This document shows positions 1-6,348 of a stretch of 6,348 bases of DNA, in pieces. The stretch is taken from the NCBI GenBank assembly GCA_944325475.1, contig CALVAF010000118.1, positions 1-6,348 on the forward strand. Reading direction: 5' to 3'. The translations under genes and the position numbers were made by a program. This DNA is from an uncultured Helicobacter sp. (GTDB lineage Bacteria > Campylobacterota > Campylobacteria > Campylobacterales > Helicobacteraceae). The stretch's first letter is position 1. Each line of letters begins with the position of its first letter. The notes below the pieces were generated by a model. It worked only from the letters and a program-made list of their open reading frames with translations. It was not told the origin of the DNA and did not search any database.

Positions 1-1
1 A

Positions 2-17
2 GAGTGGAAGAGTGGAA
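2..17. repeat. Tandem direct repeat, two copies of GAGTGGAA
   Basis: Two perfect 8-base copies lie at 2-9 and 10-17, at the very edge of the window, followed by a run of six C at 20-25. It is short and may be chance; more copies could lie outside the window. No function is assigned. Confidence 0.4.
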
Positions 18-162
18 TACCCCCCACCAAAACCAACCTAATCTAACTTTTAATCACAGACTGGAATTTAAGTTTAAATTTGAATCTAAATTAGAAATGG
101 AAAGAAGAGAATGATATAAAAGTAGAAGAATAGGGGATAAGCTAGATTAATAATAGAAGGAA

Positions 163-1125
163 TTAAAAAAGAAATTTAAGTTGTGCTTTTTGTAACATTG
201 CATTACTCCAAAGGTCTAATTCTCCTTTTTTTGGGTGGCTTACAGCAATCAATCTGGCAAATAAATCGGGATTTTCTTGTAGCTCAAAATAATGATTTAA
301 ACCATCGCTATAATGTTTGTGTCGTGTCCCTAGTGAAGATTTCAAGCTTTTACCATAAATTCCTATCTTTTTTTGTAAATAGCCTATGGCATATTGTAAG
401 GGGTTAATATTGTCAAAAAACAAATCCAAATGATTTTCGTTTAAGGAATTAGTGGTTTCAATAAAAATTTCTCCATTATCTAAGGCGTTTTTGTATTTTT
501 TATAAGCTCCTAAGTTAAAAAAGAAATCATGTTCTTCTTGATATTTTCCAATATCATAGGGAATGAGAAAGTTTTGAAGCGTCCATACTAGATAAGAATA
601 AAAAATCTCATCTTCTATGGGTAAAATTTCTGTTCCATGAAGTTGTTTGGTGTTTGTTTTTTGGTGGGTTTGCTCTTGCTTAAGATGGTATAGCTTGATT
701 CCGCCTAATTGATTAATATCTGTGCAGTAGTTAGAGAGGAATTGGATATTGTTGTGATAAAGATTGGTGAAATAAGATTGAATTTGCTCTTGATTTAATT
801 TAATGTTATTTGGATTTTTATAGTAATAGATATGATGAGTTTCAGGATTGATTTCATTAAGCCAAAAAGAATTAAGCTCTTCAAAGCTTTGTGATGAGAG
901 CTCAAAAGGGTCAAAAAGGATTTTATGATTATCAAAAGATATTTTGCCTAAAAAAATACTCGCATTGAAGTCAAAATTCTCTTCTAAGACATAGTTTTTT
1001 TTCATAAAACTATAATCGATTCGGTCATCAATGCAAACTATTTGGGTTCGCAATCCCAGATAGATGGTTTTGTCTTCTCGAATATTTGAGATAAATTCTT
1101 CTAAGGGTAATTTAATAATTCTCAT
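163..1125 (-). CDS. Unrecognised 320-residue soluble protein encoded just downstream of hcp
   Basis: I do not recognise a family for this protein. It has no signal peptide, no hydrophobic stretch long enough to span a membrane and no obvious coiled coil, so it is probably cytosolic or carried by the secretion tube. It is rich in Asn, Phe and Tyr. The N-terminal part (about 1-75) looks strand-rich, the middle (about 145-165) is a polar linker rich in Gln, Thr and Lys, and the C-terminal part (about 175-320) looks mostly helical. A His/Lys cluster lies at 269-278 (H269, H271, H278), but no catalytic motif can be named. The ATG start at 1125 has no good Shine-Dalgarno: the upstream bases are A-rich. 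The gene lies 74 bp after hcp on the same strand, with a hairpin between them. Its AT content matches the tssM/FHA genes rather than hcp. Position suggests a T6SS effector, adaptor or accessory protein; this is inference only. That it is a real coding gene is well supported by its long open frame. Confidence 0.8.
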   Translation of the reverse strand: MRIIKLPLEEFISNIREDKTIYLGLRTQIVCIDDRIDYSFMKKNYVLEENFDFNASIFLGKISFDNHKILFDPFELSSQSFEELNSFWLNEINPETHHIYYYKNPNNIKLNQEQIQSYFTNLYHNNIQFLSNYCTDINQLGGIKLYHLKQEQTHQKTNTKQLHGTEILPIEDEIFYSYLVWTLQNFLIPYDIGKYQEEHDFFFNLGAYKKYKNALDNGEIFIETTNSLNENHLDLFFDNINPLQYAIGYLQKKIGIYGKSLKSSLGTRHKHYSDGLNHYFELQENPDLFARLIAVSHPKKGELDLWSNAMLQKAQLKFLF

Positions 1126-1148
1126 TTTTTGCTTTTGTCATTTAGGCT

Positions 1149-1172
1149 TATTGTGCAGGAATCTGCACAATA
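1149..1172 (-). other. 10-bp-stem hairpin in the hcp downstream gap
   Basis: A perfect inverted repeat has arms at 1149-1158 and 1163-1172 around a 4-base loop. The core arm reads ATTGTGCAG against CTGCACAAT. It lies between the hcp stop (1200) and the next start (1125). On the minus strand it is followed by AAGCCTAAATG, with no run of T, so it is not a classical Rho-independent terminator. It may stabilise the 3' end of the hcp mRNA, give partial termination, or mark a processing site that lets hcp be expressed far above the next gene. The hairpin itself is seen directly; its role is inferred. Confidence 0.6.
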
Positions 1173-1199
1173 TTGCTAAATTATCAAATAGTGGTTTAA

Positions 1200-1715
1200 C
1201 TATGCTTTAGCCTCTCTCCAGTCATCACTACCGCTTGTTCCAGCAGCAACATGCTCCCATATAATTTTTCTATAATTTAGAGACACTCGAAATAATTCGG
1301 TTTTATCGTGGTTATCTGCTTCTTGTGCATTGGGCATGATTAGAGTAATATCAGTAATAATAGCGTCTTCGAGTTTTGTGGTAAAGAAATGTTCTGCACC
1401 TCCACTTGTGGAAGTTCTAAACCAATGCGCTTCTACGTTAGTTAGCCTCTCACCTTTTGTAAGAGCGTTATAAAGTAGGGGGACGGATTTGTTAAGTGAG
1501 CAAGTAAAGATAAAGGGTTTATGGACTCTTTGTCCTGATGGTTGTCCGCTTTGTTGATCGACTGGAACGGTAACAATATGAGAAACCTCTTGAGCCATAA
1601 TTTCATCTTCATGTCCTGCTTGGTAGCGGTTTCCAATGCTTGCCTCTGTTGAGGCTCCACTTGAGATAAGCCCTTGAGTTGAGCCTTCAATTTTTAAATA
1701 AACTGGTTGTGCCAT
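1200..1715 (-). CDS. hcp: Hcp (TssD), type VI secretion tube protein
   Basis: Hcp forms hexameric rings that stack into the inner tube of the T6SS. The tube is expelled by sheath contraction and is also a chaperone and carrier for small effectors. At 171 residues the length fits the Hcp family. Family hallmarks in order are the N-terminal PVYLKIEG strand (4-11), GQRVHKPFIFT (61-71), the helix PLLYNALTKGE (79-89), FTTKLEDAIITDI (111-123) and the C-terminal strand region VSLNYRKIIWEH (144-155), followed by a polar tail with SDDW (163-166). There is no signal peptide, as expected for a T6SS substrate. The ATG is preceded by a strong AAGGAG at 1722-1727, six bases upstream. The gene is set off by 73 bp from the FHA gene and has its own likely promoter. 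Its GC content is clearly higher than that of its neighbours: hand counts of three 60-base lines gave about 40-50%, against about 22% in one tssM line. Confidence 0.96.
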   Translation of the reverse strand: MAQPVYLKIEGSTQGLISSGASTEASIGNRYQAGHEDEIMAQEVSHIVTVPVDQQSGQPSGQRVHKPFIFTCSLNKSVPLLYNALTKGERLTNVEAHWFRTSTSGGAEHFFTTKLEDAIITDITLIMPNAQEADNHDKTELFRVSLNYRKIIWEHVAAGTSGSDDWREAKA

Positions 1716-1756
1716 ATCGTTCTCCTTATACTTGAAGGTTTTAAGTTTAAGTGTGT

Positions 1757-1787
1757 ATTATACCTAAAATATTTTAAAAAAATTACA
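1757..1787 (-). promoter_or_regulatory. Likely vegetative sigma promoter for hcp
   Basis: Read on the minus strand, a perfect TATAAT lies at 1762-1757. Upstream of it are AT-rich runs, including seven consecutive T at 1782-1776, and no convincing -35 hexamer. This matches the Campylobacter/Helicobacter housekeeping promoter pattern, in which a strong -10 and upstream T-rich periodicity replace the -35. Transcription would start near 1750, giving a leader of about 35 bases that carries the AAGGAG ribosome site of hcp. It would allow hcp to be transcribed independently of tssM and the FHA gene. Confidence 0.65.
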
Positions 1788-1788
1788 A

Positions 1789-2682
1789 TTACTTATTTTT
1801 TTGGTAATTTTCTAAGGCTTTGATGAGTATATTTTCAAACAAATCACTACTCCCTTGAATATTAGCATGGATTGCTTGACTTAAATATTCCATAAAAATA
1901 TCTTCCTCTGCTATTTCTTCAAAAATACTACTATATAACTCCTTATTAATTAAAATTAATGCTAAAGTATTGATTAACTTGGTGGATTGTATTAAAGGGA
2001 TATTGGATAAAATATTTTCAAAATCTTTGATATTGATTGTCTTAACCTCCCCAGTTGCTTTAGCATTTTTCCTTTCTATTTTAATGGCATTAAATATTTT
2101 TTCGAGGCTTTTAGACATATTTTGATAGTTAAAAGAAGAATCATCTTTTGTTATATCGTCCATAAAGTTAGTGCTTGGCTCTAATGTTGATAGGGTTAAA
2201 GAAGCGGTTGTGTCTTTGATAATATTTTGTATCTCATCTTTTTCTAATTCTATTTTAGCCTTCCCTCTAGGAGAGAGGGGAATATTATCTAGGTGGTCGT
2301 CTTTTTTTACTTTATTGATTTCTTCTTTTCCTTTGAGCATATCCTCATTGATTTCTTTAGAATCAATAATATGAAACTTAATTAAACCAATCTTAAAGAC
2401 ATCGCCTTTATTGATAATGGTATCATATCCACTTTGCATTGGGGAAAAAGACTCATTATAAAATACAAGTGAATCTTCAACAGGGCTTATGGTAAAAAAT
2501 CCCTCTTCATAGGAGATTCTAACATGTTTATCGGCTATATTACTTTGCTTATCTTGAACAATGAATAAGCTTTCATAACCGCTTCCTATAAACCCTCCAC
2601 TTTTATCAAATATTTGCGCTCTATTTGCTGTTAGGTTTTCTTCTAAATTTCCAATGATGATTCCAATTTTTTCATTTTCCAC
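1789..2682 (-). CDS. tagH: FHA-domain protein of the T6SS (TagH/Fha type), phosphate-binding residues not conserved
   Basis: This 297-residue protein has an N-terminal forkhead-associated fold at about 5-107. The pattern is GGFIGSG (29-35), then SNIADKHVRI (47-56), EGFFTI (60-65), GDVFKIG (93-99) and a closing KFHIID strand (102-107). T6SS FHA proteins normally bind phosphothreonine and link kinase signalling to assembly. Here the expected Arg of the IGR motif is Ser34, the Ser of the S-x-x-H motif is Ala50 (His53 is kept), and no Asn-Gly pair follows the next strands, so phosphopeptide binding is doubtful. Residues 108-185 are charged and probably flexible; about 186-295 is predicted helical with no membrane segment. 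The start is GTG at 2682; an earlier start is unlikely, and the first in-frame ATG (residue 82) would destroy the domain. The gene follows tssM by 5 bp, so the two are probably co-transcribed. The T6SS assignment rests on the domain plus its place between tssM and hcp. Confidence 0.82.
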   Translation of the reverse strand: MENEKIGIIIGNLEENLTANRAQIFDKSGGFIGSGYESLFIVQDKQSNIADKHVRISYEEGFFTISPVEDSLVFYNESFSPMQSGYDTIINKGDVFKIGLIKFHIIDSKEINEDMLKGKEEINKVKKDDHLDNIPLSPRGKAKIELEKDEIQNIIKDTTASLTLSTLEPSTNFMDDITKDDSSFNYQNMSKSLEKIFNAIKIERKNAKATGEVKTINIKDFENILSNIPLIQSTKLINTLALILINKELYSSIFEEIAEEDIFMEYLSQAIHANIQGSSDLFENILIKALENYQKNK

Positions 2683-2687
2683 CTTAT

Positions 2688-5600
2688 TTATTTCCTTCCT
2701 AGAATATTTTGCGTGATATTGAAATTTGATATAATATTTAAAATAGAATTGGTTTCCTTTTCGCCGCTAAATAAAATAAAATCATAATACATTCTCTTAT
2801 TCTCATTAAAAATAATGCTATAACCTAAATCACTCTTGCTTTCTTTAAGGAATCGATACCAGCCCCACTCACCTTTATAAGTTTTAGTATAATGAATATT
2901 GGGATTGCTATAGCTATGGGCTTTGAAGAGTAAATGGGTGTTGCTATCAAATTGACCAACAATGATTTCAAATGTGGAGTTAAGAGTATGATCATACCTT
3001 GCTTTATTGGCATTGCAACTCATTTCAATATAAGAGAAGTCAGCACTTAAATCTAAACTTTGCAAAGTAAATTTCACTTTGATATTGCCATTTGCATCTA
3101 ATAGTGAATGAGAAAGATTAGTCGTTTTTGCAATGAAATCTAAGAAATCGTTAGAAAGATAGATTCTGTCATTCAATTTAGGATTTATAAAATAGTCATT
3201 TTTTTTCTTTGTTAAAATAAACTTTAAGTATTTATTATAAAAATTATTTAAAATTCCATTGTTACCAAAGAAGTCTTTAAAAGCTTCCATGCTTAAATCT
3301 TGGTTGCTTTGTGGATTGAAAGGATAAAATGGGGCAATATCATTAGTAAAAAAGGAATATACTTCATTCTTCCATGCTATATTAACCAAAGATATTCCAT
3401 AGTTTTCAATAACCGTCCATGAATTTGCAGAAACCCCGGAGTAATACCTTCGAATGTCATTAGGCAAACCTTTAATATCTTTAAGTAAAATATTAAAAGC
3501 GTCTTCTTCACTGCTGCTTCCATTGATAGAATAGGTTATTTTTTCCTCTGGAGTTTGTGTGTTGTTGATTGGAAAATTTACAACTTTATTATAAATATCT
3601 AAAATATCCTTACTGATAACTTCCATAATTTTGGTATCATTTTTTATATTAATACCCACTGCAGAAACCCCATTGCTTAAGAGAGAATTTTGCTGAGCTA
3701 TTTCATGGTAAGACGCAAAAGCATTAGATATATTAAGGAAATTATTTTTAATCTCAGTTGCATTTAAGCCTAGATTATATGCCTCCATTAGCAAAGCTGG
3801 ATCATTAAGATTGGTGTTTAGACTAACAATTCTAATGAATTTTGTTATGGGATTCTCTGCTTTTGATAAGATATTGAGCATATTAATTGTGTTTTCTTTG
3901 GAGCTATATTGCGGTGAATTAATAGAGGCTACTAAGTGCAGCCATTGATTCTTGTATTGCTCTAAATACATTTTTATCACTTCAATAGATATAATTTTTT
4001 TGTCATCTTTATGCTCTGAATTCTCTGAAAATATCCAAGCATCTATGGAAAATACATGGTCTAATTTTTTATTAAAGGTTTTTAAAAATTCTAGCATTCC
4101 TCTTTTGGTATAAATTTTATCAAGCGCTTCTATTTTATTAAAATTGGCAAAAACATTATTAGCCAAATTTCCTAAATCCTCTTGAATTTTGTAGAACTCT
4201 TTTTTTTCAATGCTATCTAAAAAGTTTAGCAAAACATAATATCTTCGAAATTTATCTTGTTTTTGTATTTTATTGATAGCTATCTCAATAGCTTTTGCAT
4301 TTTCTTCAGAAAAACCTGCATTGCTTTTTTTAAATTCCTTAATGCCATCTAAAAATGTTTCTTTTGAAATTTCATAATTGGATAAAAAATGCCAATATTC
4401 ATCAACCCATATTTTCAATAAATCTTTATTAAAATATTCCTCATTAAAAAGGGATTTGTATAGATAAAGCGTTTGGATTAAAATCTCAAAGTTTTCATTC
4501 TTCTCCAAAATGGTTTCCATCTCCATAATCAACGTATTTCTCAGGACATCTTCATTGATTGTGTAATAAAGCTTTTTTGCTTCCTCAAAGGATTGATGTG
4601 AAAATTTTAAACTTATATATTGGGTAAGATTGTCTTTTTCCATTAAATTTGGATAGGTATTTAAAATATTTTTAAGATTGATTAATAAAATCACTTTATC
4701 ATTCAAATCCATTTGGGAATAGTTAAAATCTTGTAATAATGTTTCAAGTGAAGCTAAAACTGCATCGGCTTTCCCTTTTTCTGATTCTTTAGTAGAGATT
4801 AAATGGGAAGAGAAAAAATAAATCCCAACAATAATGATTGCCATTAAAAATAAAAAGGTTGTTTTTTTAATAATTCCCGTTAGTTTATTAGAGAGATTGT
4901 CTTTAAAGATAATATCTTCTAATAGGGATTTTACAAAATAACTTCTTTTATTATAAGGGGAATTCGCTCTAGCTAGAGTTTTTTTGATATTGTATTTTTC
5001 ACAAATTGCATCAAGTAAAAAATTACGTGAAATATTTTCTTGATAAGCGCTAACAAAATAAACACCTTTTAAAAAGGAATTATTTTTTAAGGAATTTTCA
5101 TTATAGATTTCTAAAACAAAGTTTTTAGCAAGAGCAAATAGATTTTCTAATTGTTTTAAGAAAAGGTATCTTACTTTTTTATTATCCAAAGAATGAATCA
5201 GGTTGTTTTTAGCAAAGAAAATAGAGGATATGGAATGGGCTAATTCTTGAAATTCTTGATGAAGGGTTTTGGGATTAATTTTAGTCAAACTAATTCCAAG
5301 AGGCTTATTTAAAATATCTTCCTCAAAAATATCAAAAAAATCTTTCATTCCTTCAACCAAATCTAGTTTAGAAAAAATGATATAAATAGGGAGCTTTAAA
5401 TTTAAGATTCTTTCACATTCATTAGTTCTTTTGACAAGATGCCTAATAAGATTTGAAGAGTATTCTTTAGGATTGCTTAAAAATAGCCTCGTGTCAATTA
5501 TTAATATAATGCCATTTAACTTGCTGTGAAACAGATTCTTTTTTAAAAAAGAGAGAAAATTTCTCCAAATATTTCTTTTTAACAAAAAATCCTTATTTTT

Positions 5601-6215
5601 AACTAAATCATCTTCTGGTAACTCATCACTGCTTGTAGGAGTGAATAACTCTTCTTGAGAAAAATAATTCCCTTCGGTGTCTAGCAAAGCACCTTTTTTT
5701 GAAACATACAAAGAAAAATTATTGGTTGATTGGTGTAATTTTTTATAAGATTCCAAGCTGTCACTTAAAGGGTATTCTATATTAGAATAATTAATAAAAG
5801 TGCTTTTTCCAGAGCCTTCATTCCCAATGACAATAATTAAAGGCAAATCCTTGATTGTCAAATCGCTTTTCCAACTGGTCTTTGCATCATTTAAAGAAAT
5901 TAAAAAATTCCTTTTTGCTTTAAAGAGGGAATGATTTGCTTCTTTTTTTATTGCTTTTAATAAAGATCTTTTTGAGCTTTTGAGTGATGAGAGGAATTCC
6001 ATTAATGGCTTAAGCATAAAAAATGAAAAGATGATAGCCCAAAAGATGACTAAAATAGCAAATCTTATATAAGAATTACCAAAAATGTAAATCTCATTAA
6101 AGGCAATCAAATGCCCCCAAAACCAAAATGATAATGTGATTGCAATAAAGAAAGATAATAAGATTAATCTTAAAAAAAGCTTAGATTTTATAAAACTGAA
6201 AACTCGGCTAAACAA
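2688..6215 (-). CDS. tssM: TssM (IcmF), inner-membrane ATP/GTP-binding core of the T6SS membrane complex
   Basis: TssM joins TssL in the inner membrane and TssJ in the outer membrane to form the channel-like complex that anchors the baseplate. At 1175 residues it has the usual length. Two N-terminal membrane segments lie at about 15-34 and 50-68. A cytosolic NTPase-like domain follows, with Walker A GNEGSGKST (131-139), DTEG (179-182), a hydrophobic IILIID strand (236-241) and SKLD (282-285), which resembles a G-protein NKxD motif. The FLKGVYFVSA (381-390) and SYFVKSLLEDIIF (425-437) motifs are typical of the family. A third membrane segment lies at about 453-470; the rest is the periplasmic part, ending with the C-terminal domain marked by GEWGWYRF (1115-1122). 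The start is TTG: an in-frame TAA sits four codons upstream, and AAGGA lies six bases before it. The gene overlaps the upstream frame by 28 bp and is followed after 5 bp by the FHA gene. No frameshift or internal stop is seen. Confidence 0.96.
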   Translation of the reverse strand: MFSRVFSFIKSKLFLRLILLSFFIAITLSFWFWGHLIAFNEIYIFGNSYIRFAILVIFWAIIFSFFMLKPLMEFLSSLKSSKRSLLKAIKKEANHSLFKAKRNFLISLNDAKTSWKSDLTIKDLPLIIVIGNEGSGKSTFINYSNIEYPLSDSLESYKKLHQSTNNFSLYVSKKGALLDTEGNYFSQEELFTPTSSDELPEDDLVKNKDFLLKRNIWRNFLSFLKKNLFHSKLNGIILIIDTRLFLSNPKEYSSNLIRHLVKRTNECERILNLKLPIYIIFSKLDLVEGMKDFFDIFEEDILNKPLGISLTKINPKTLHQEFQELAHSISSIFFAKNNLIHSLDNKKVRYLFLKQLENLFALAKNFVLEIYNENSLKNNSFLKGVYFVSAYQENISRNFLLDAICEKYNIKKTLARANSPYNKRSYFVKSLLEDIIFKDNLSNKLTGIIKKTTFLFLMAIIIVGIYFFSSHLISTKESEKGKADAVLASLETLLQDFNYSQMDLNDKVILLINLKNILNTYPNLMEKDNLTQYISLKFSHQSFEEAKKLYYTINEDVLRNTLIMEMETILEKNENFEILIQTLYLYKSLFNEEYFNKDLLKIWVDEYWHFLSNYEISKETFLDGIKEFKKSNAGFSEENAKAIEIAINKIQKQDKFRRYYVLLNFLDSIEKKEFYKIQEDLGNLANNVFANFNKIEALDKIYTKRGMLEFLKTFNKKLDHVFSIDAWIFSENSEHKDDKKIISIEVIKMYLEQYKNQWLHLVASINSPQYSSKENTINMLNILSKAENPITKFIRIVSLNTNLNDPALLMEAYNLGLNATEIKNNFLNISNAFASYHEIAQQNSLLSNGVSAVGINIKNDTKIMEVISKDILDIYNKVVNFPINNTQTPEEKITYSINGSSSEEDAFNILLKDIKGLPNDIRRYYSGVSANSWTVIENYGISLVNIAWKNEVYSFFTNDIAPFYPFNPQSNQDLSMEAFKDFFGNNGILNNFYNKYLKFILTKKKNDYFINPKLNDRIYLSNDFLDFIAKTTNLSHSLLDANGNIKVKFTLQSLDLSADFSYIEMSCNANKARYDHTLNSTFEIIVGQFDSNTHLLFKAHSYSNPNIHYTKTYKGEWGWYRFLKESKSDLGYSIIFNENKRMYYDFILFSGEKETNSILNIISNFNITQNILGRK
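2693..2697 (-). promoter_or_regulatory. Ribosome binding site of the FHA gene, inside the end of tssM
   Basis: AAGGA at 2697-2693 lies in the last codons of tssM and ends 10 bases before the GTG at 2682. It supports the GTG start and suggests that translation of the FHA gene is coupled to termination of tssM. The spacing is somewhat long. Confidence 0.55.
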
Positions 6216-6348
6216 AATAAATCCTTAAAGACATATAGAGTAATCACTAAAGTAATTATAAGATTTGTTTTATTATTTTTTGGTAAAAGTAATAAAAACA
6301 TTCTATTCTTTTTATTGGTGATTTCCATTCCCCTTTTTAATCCTTGAT
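6188..6348 (-). CDS. tssL: C-terminal end of a membrane protein, probably TssL (DotU); 5' part outside the window
   Basis: A minus-strand frame is open from the window edge (first full codon 6346-6344) to a TAA at 6190-6188, giving about 52 residues plus stop. It reads as a basic/polar stretch followed by a hydrophobic segment, TNLIITLVITLYVF, and a short tail. TssL proteins end in one C-terminal membrane helix after a cytosolic domain, and tssL is commonly encoded directly upstream of tssM, often overlapping it. Both points fit here; the overlap with tssM is 28 bp. The alternative is a stand-alone 46-residue membrane peptide starting at the ATG at 6328; its GGGG is too close to the ATG to be a good ribosome site, which favours the longer protein. 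The fragment is too short to identify by sequence alone. A different frame ends with a TAA at 6339-6337 and could instead be the upstream gene's stop. Confidence 0.5.
   Translation of the reverse strand, partial: QGLKRGMEITNKKNRMFLLLLPKNNKTNLIITLVITLYVFKDLFCLAEFSVL
6222..6226 (-). promoter_or_regulatory. Ribosome binding site that fixes the TTG start of tssM
   Basis: AAGGA at 6226-6222 is followed by six bases and then TTG at 6215-6213. The in-frame TAA at 6227-6225 overlaps the site, so no earlier start in this frame is possible. This makes the TTG start well supported. Confidence 0.75.

Noticed and set aside
20..25. Run of six C as a phase-variable tract
   Set aside because: Phase-variable homopolymers in Helicobacter and Campylobacter are normally eight or more bases, and no reading frame crosses this run within the window.
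183..407. Plus-strand 74-codon open frame
   Set aside because: It lies wholly inside the 320-residue minus-strand gene, has no ribosome site and looks like an antisense shadow.
1149..1172. Rho-independent terminator call for the hairpin
   Set aside because: The stem is good, but no T-run follows on either strand, so it is annotated as a hairpin only.
1180..1185. GATAAT on the minus strand as a promoter for the post-hcp gene
   Set aside because: It is a weak -10 match in AT-rich DNA with no upstream T-tract support and lies upstream of the hairpin, so it is not strong enough to annotate.
1442..1690. Minus-strand 82-codon frame inside hcp
   Set aside because: It is a shifted frame of hcp, whose family match in the main frame is clear.
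2171..2374. Plus-strand 67-codon hydrophobic frame
   Set aside because: It is antisense to the charged linker of the FHA protein; the hydrophobic character comes from the complement of Lys/Asp/Glu codons.
2825..3013. Minus-strand 62-codon frame inside tssM
   Set aside because: It overlaps the conserved C-terminal domain of TssM in another frame and shows no own signals.

Overview
The window is the 5'-distal end of a type VI secretion system (T6SS) cluster. All recognised genes lie on the minus strand and are transcribed from high to low coordinates. The DNA is very AT-rich, with short intergenic gaps, TTG and GTG starts, and a promoter that has a clear TATAAT but no obvious -35. The Hcp and TssM proteins resemble those of enterohepatic Helicobacter and Campylobacter T6SS clusters. 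I therefore infer a host in Campylobacterota, most likely Helicobacter or Campylobacter; the genus is not proven by the sequence.

Layout in the direction of transcription: (1) 6348-6188, the C-terminal end of a gene entering from outside the window. Its last ~50 residues hold a hydrophobic segment and overlap tssM by 28 bp, which fits TssL (DotU). (2) 6215-2688, tssM (IcmF), a complete 1175-residue inner-membrane protein with three membrane segments, an intact Walker A motif and the usual C-terminal domain. (3) 2682-1789, an FHA-domain protein (TagH/Fha type), 5 bp after tssM, whose phosphate-binding residues look lost. (4) 1715-1200, hcp (tssD), the tube protein, preceded by its own promoter in a 73-bp gap. 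(5) 1125-163, an unrecognised soluble 320-residue protein, separated from hcp by 74 bp that hold a strong 10-bp hairpin. (6) 162-1, a non-coding stretch with purine bias and a small direct repeat.

How the parts fit: TssL and TssM form the trans-envelope membrane complex with TssJ (not in this window). The FHA protein probably acts as a post-translational regulator or scaffold. Hcp is the stacked-hexamer tube that is fired out and can carry effectors. The gene directly after hcp is the least explained part. By position it is a candidate cargo, effector or accessory protein of the system, but its sequence alone gives no function. No tRNA, rRNA, CRISPR array, IS element or attachment site was seen.
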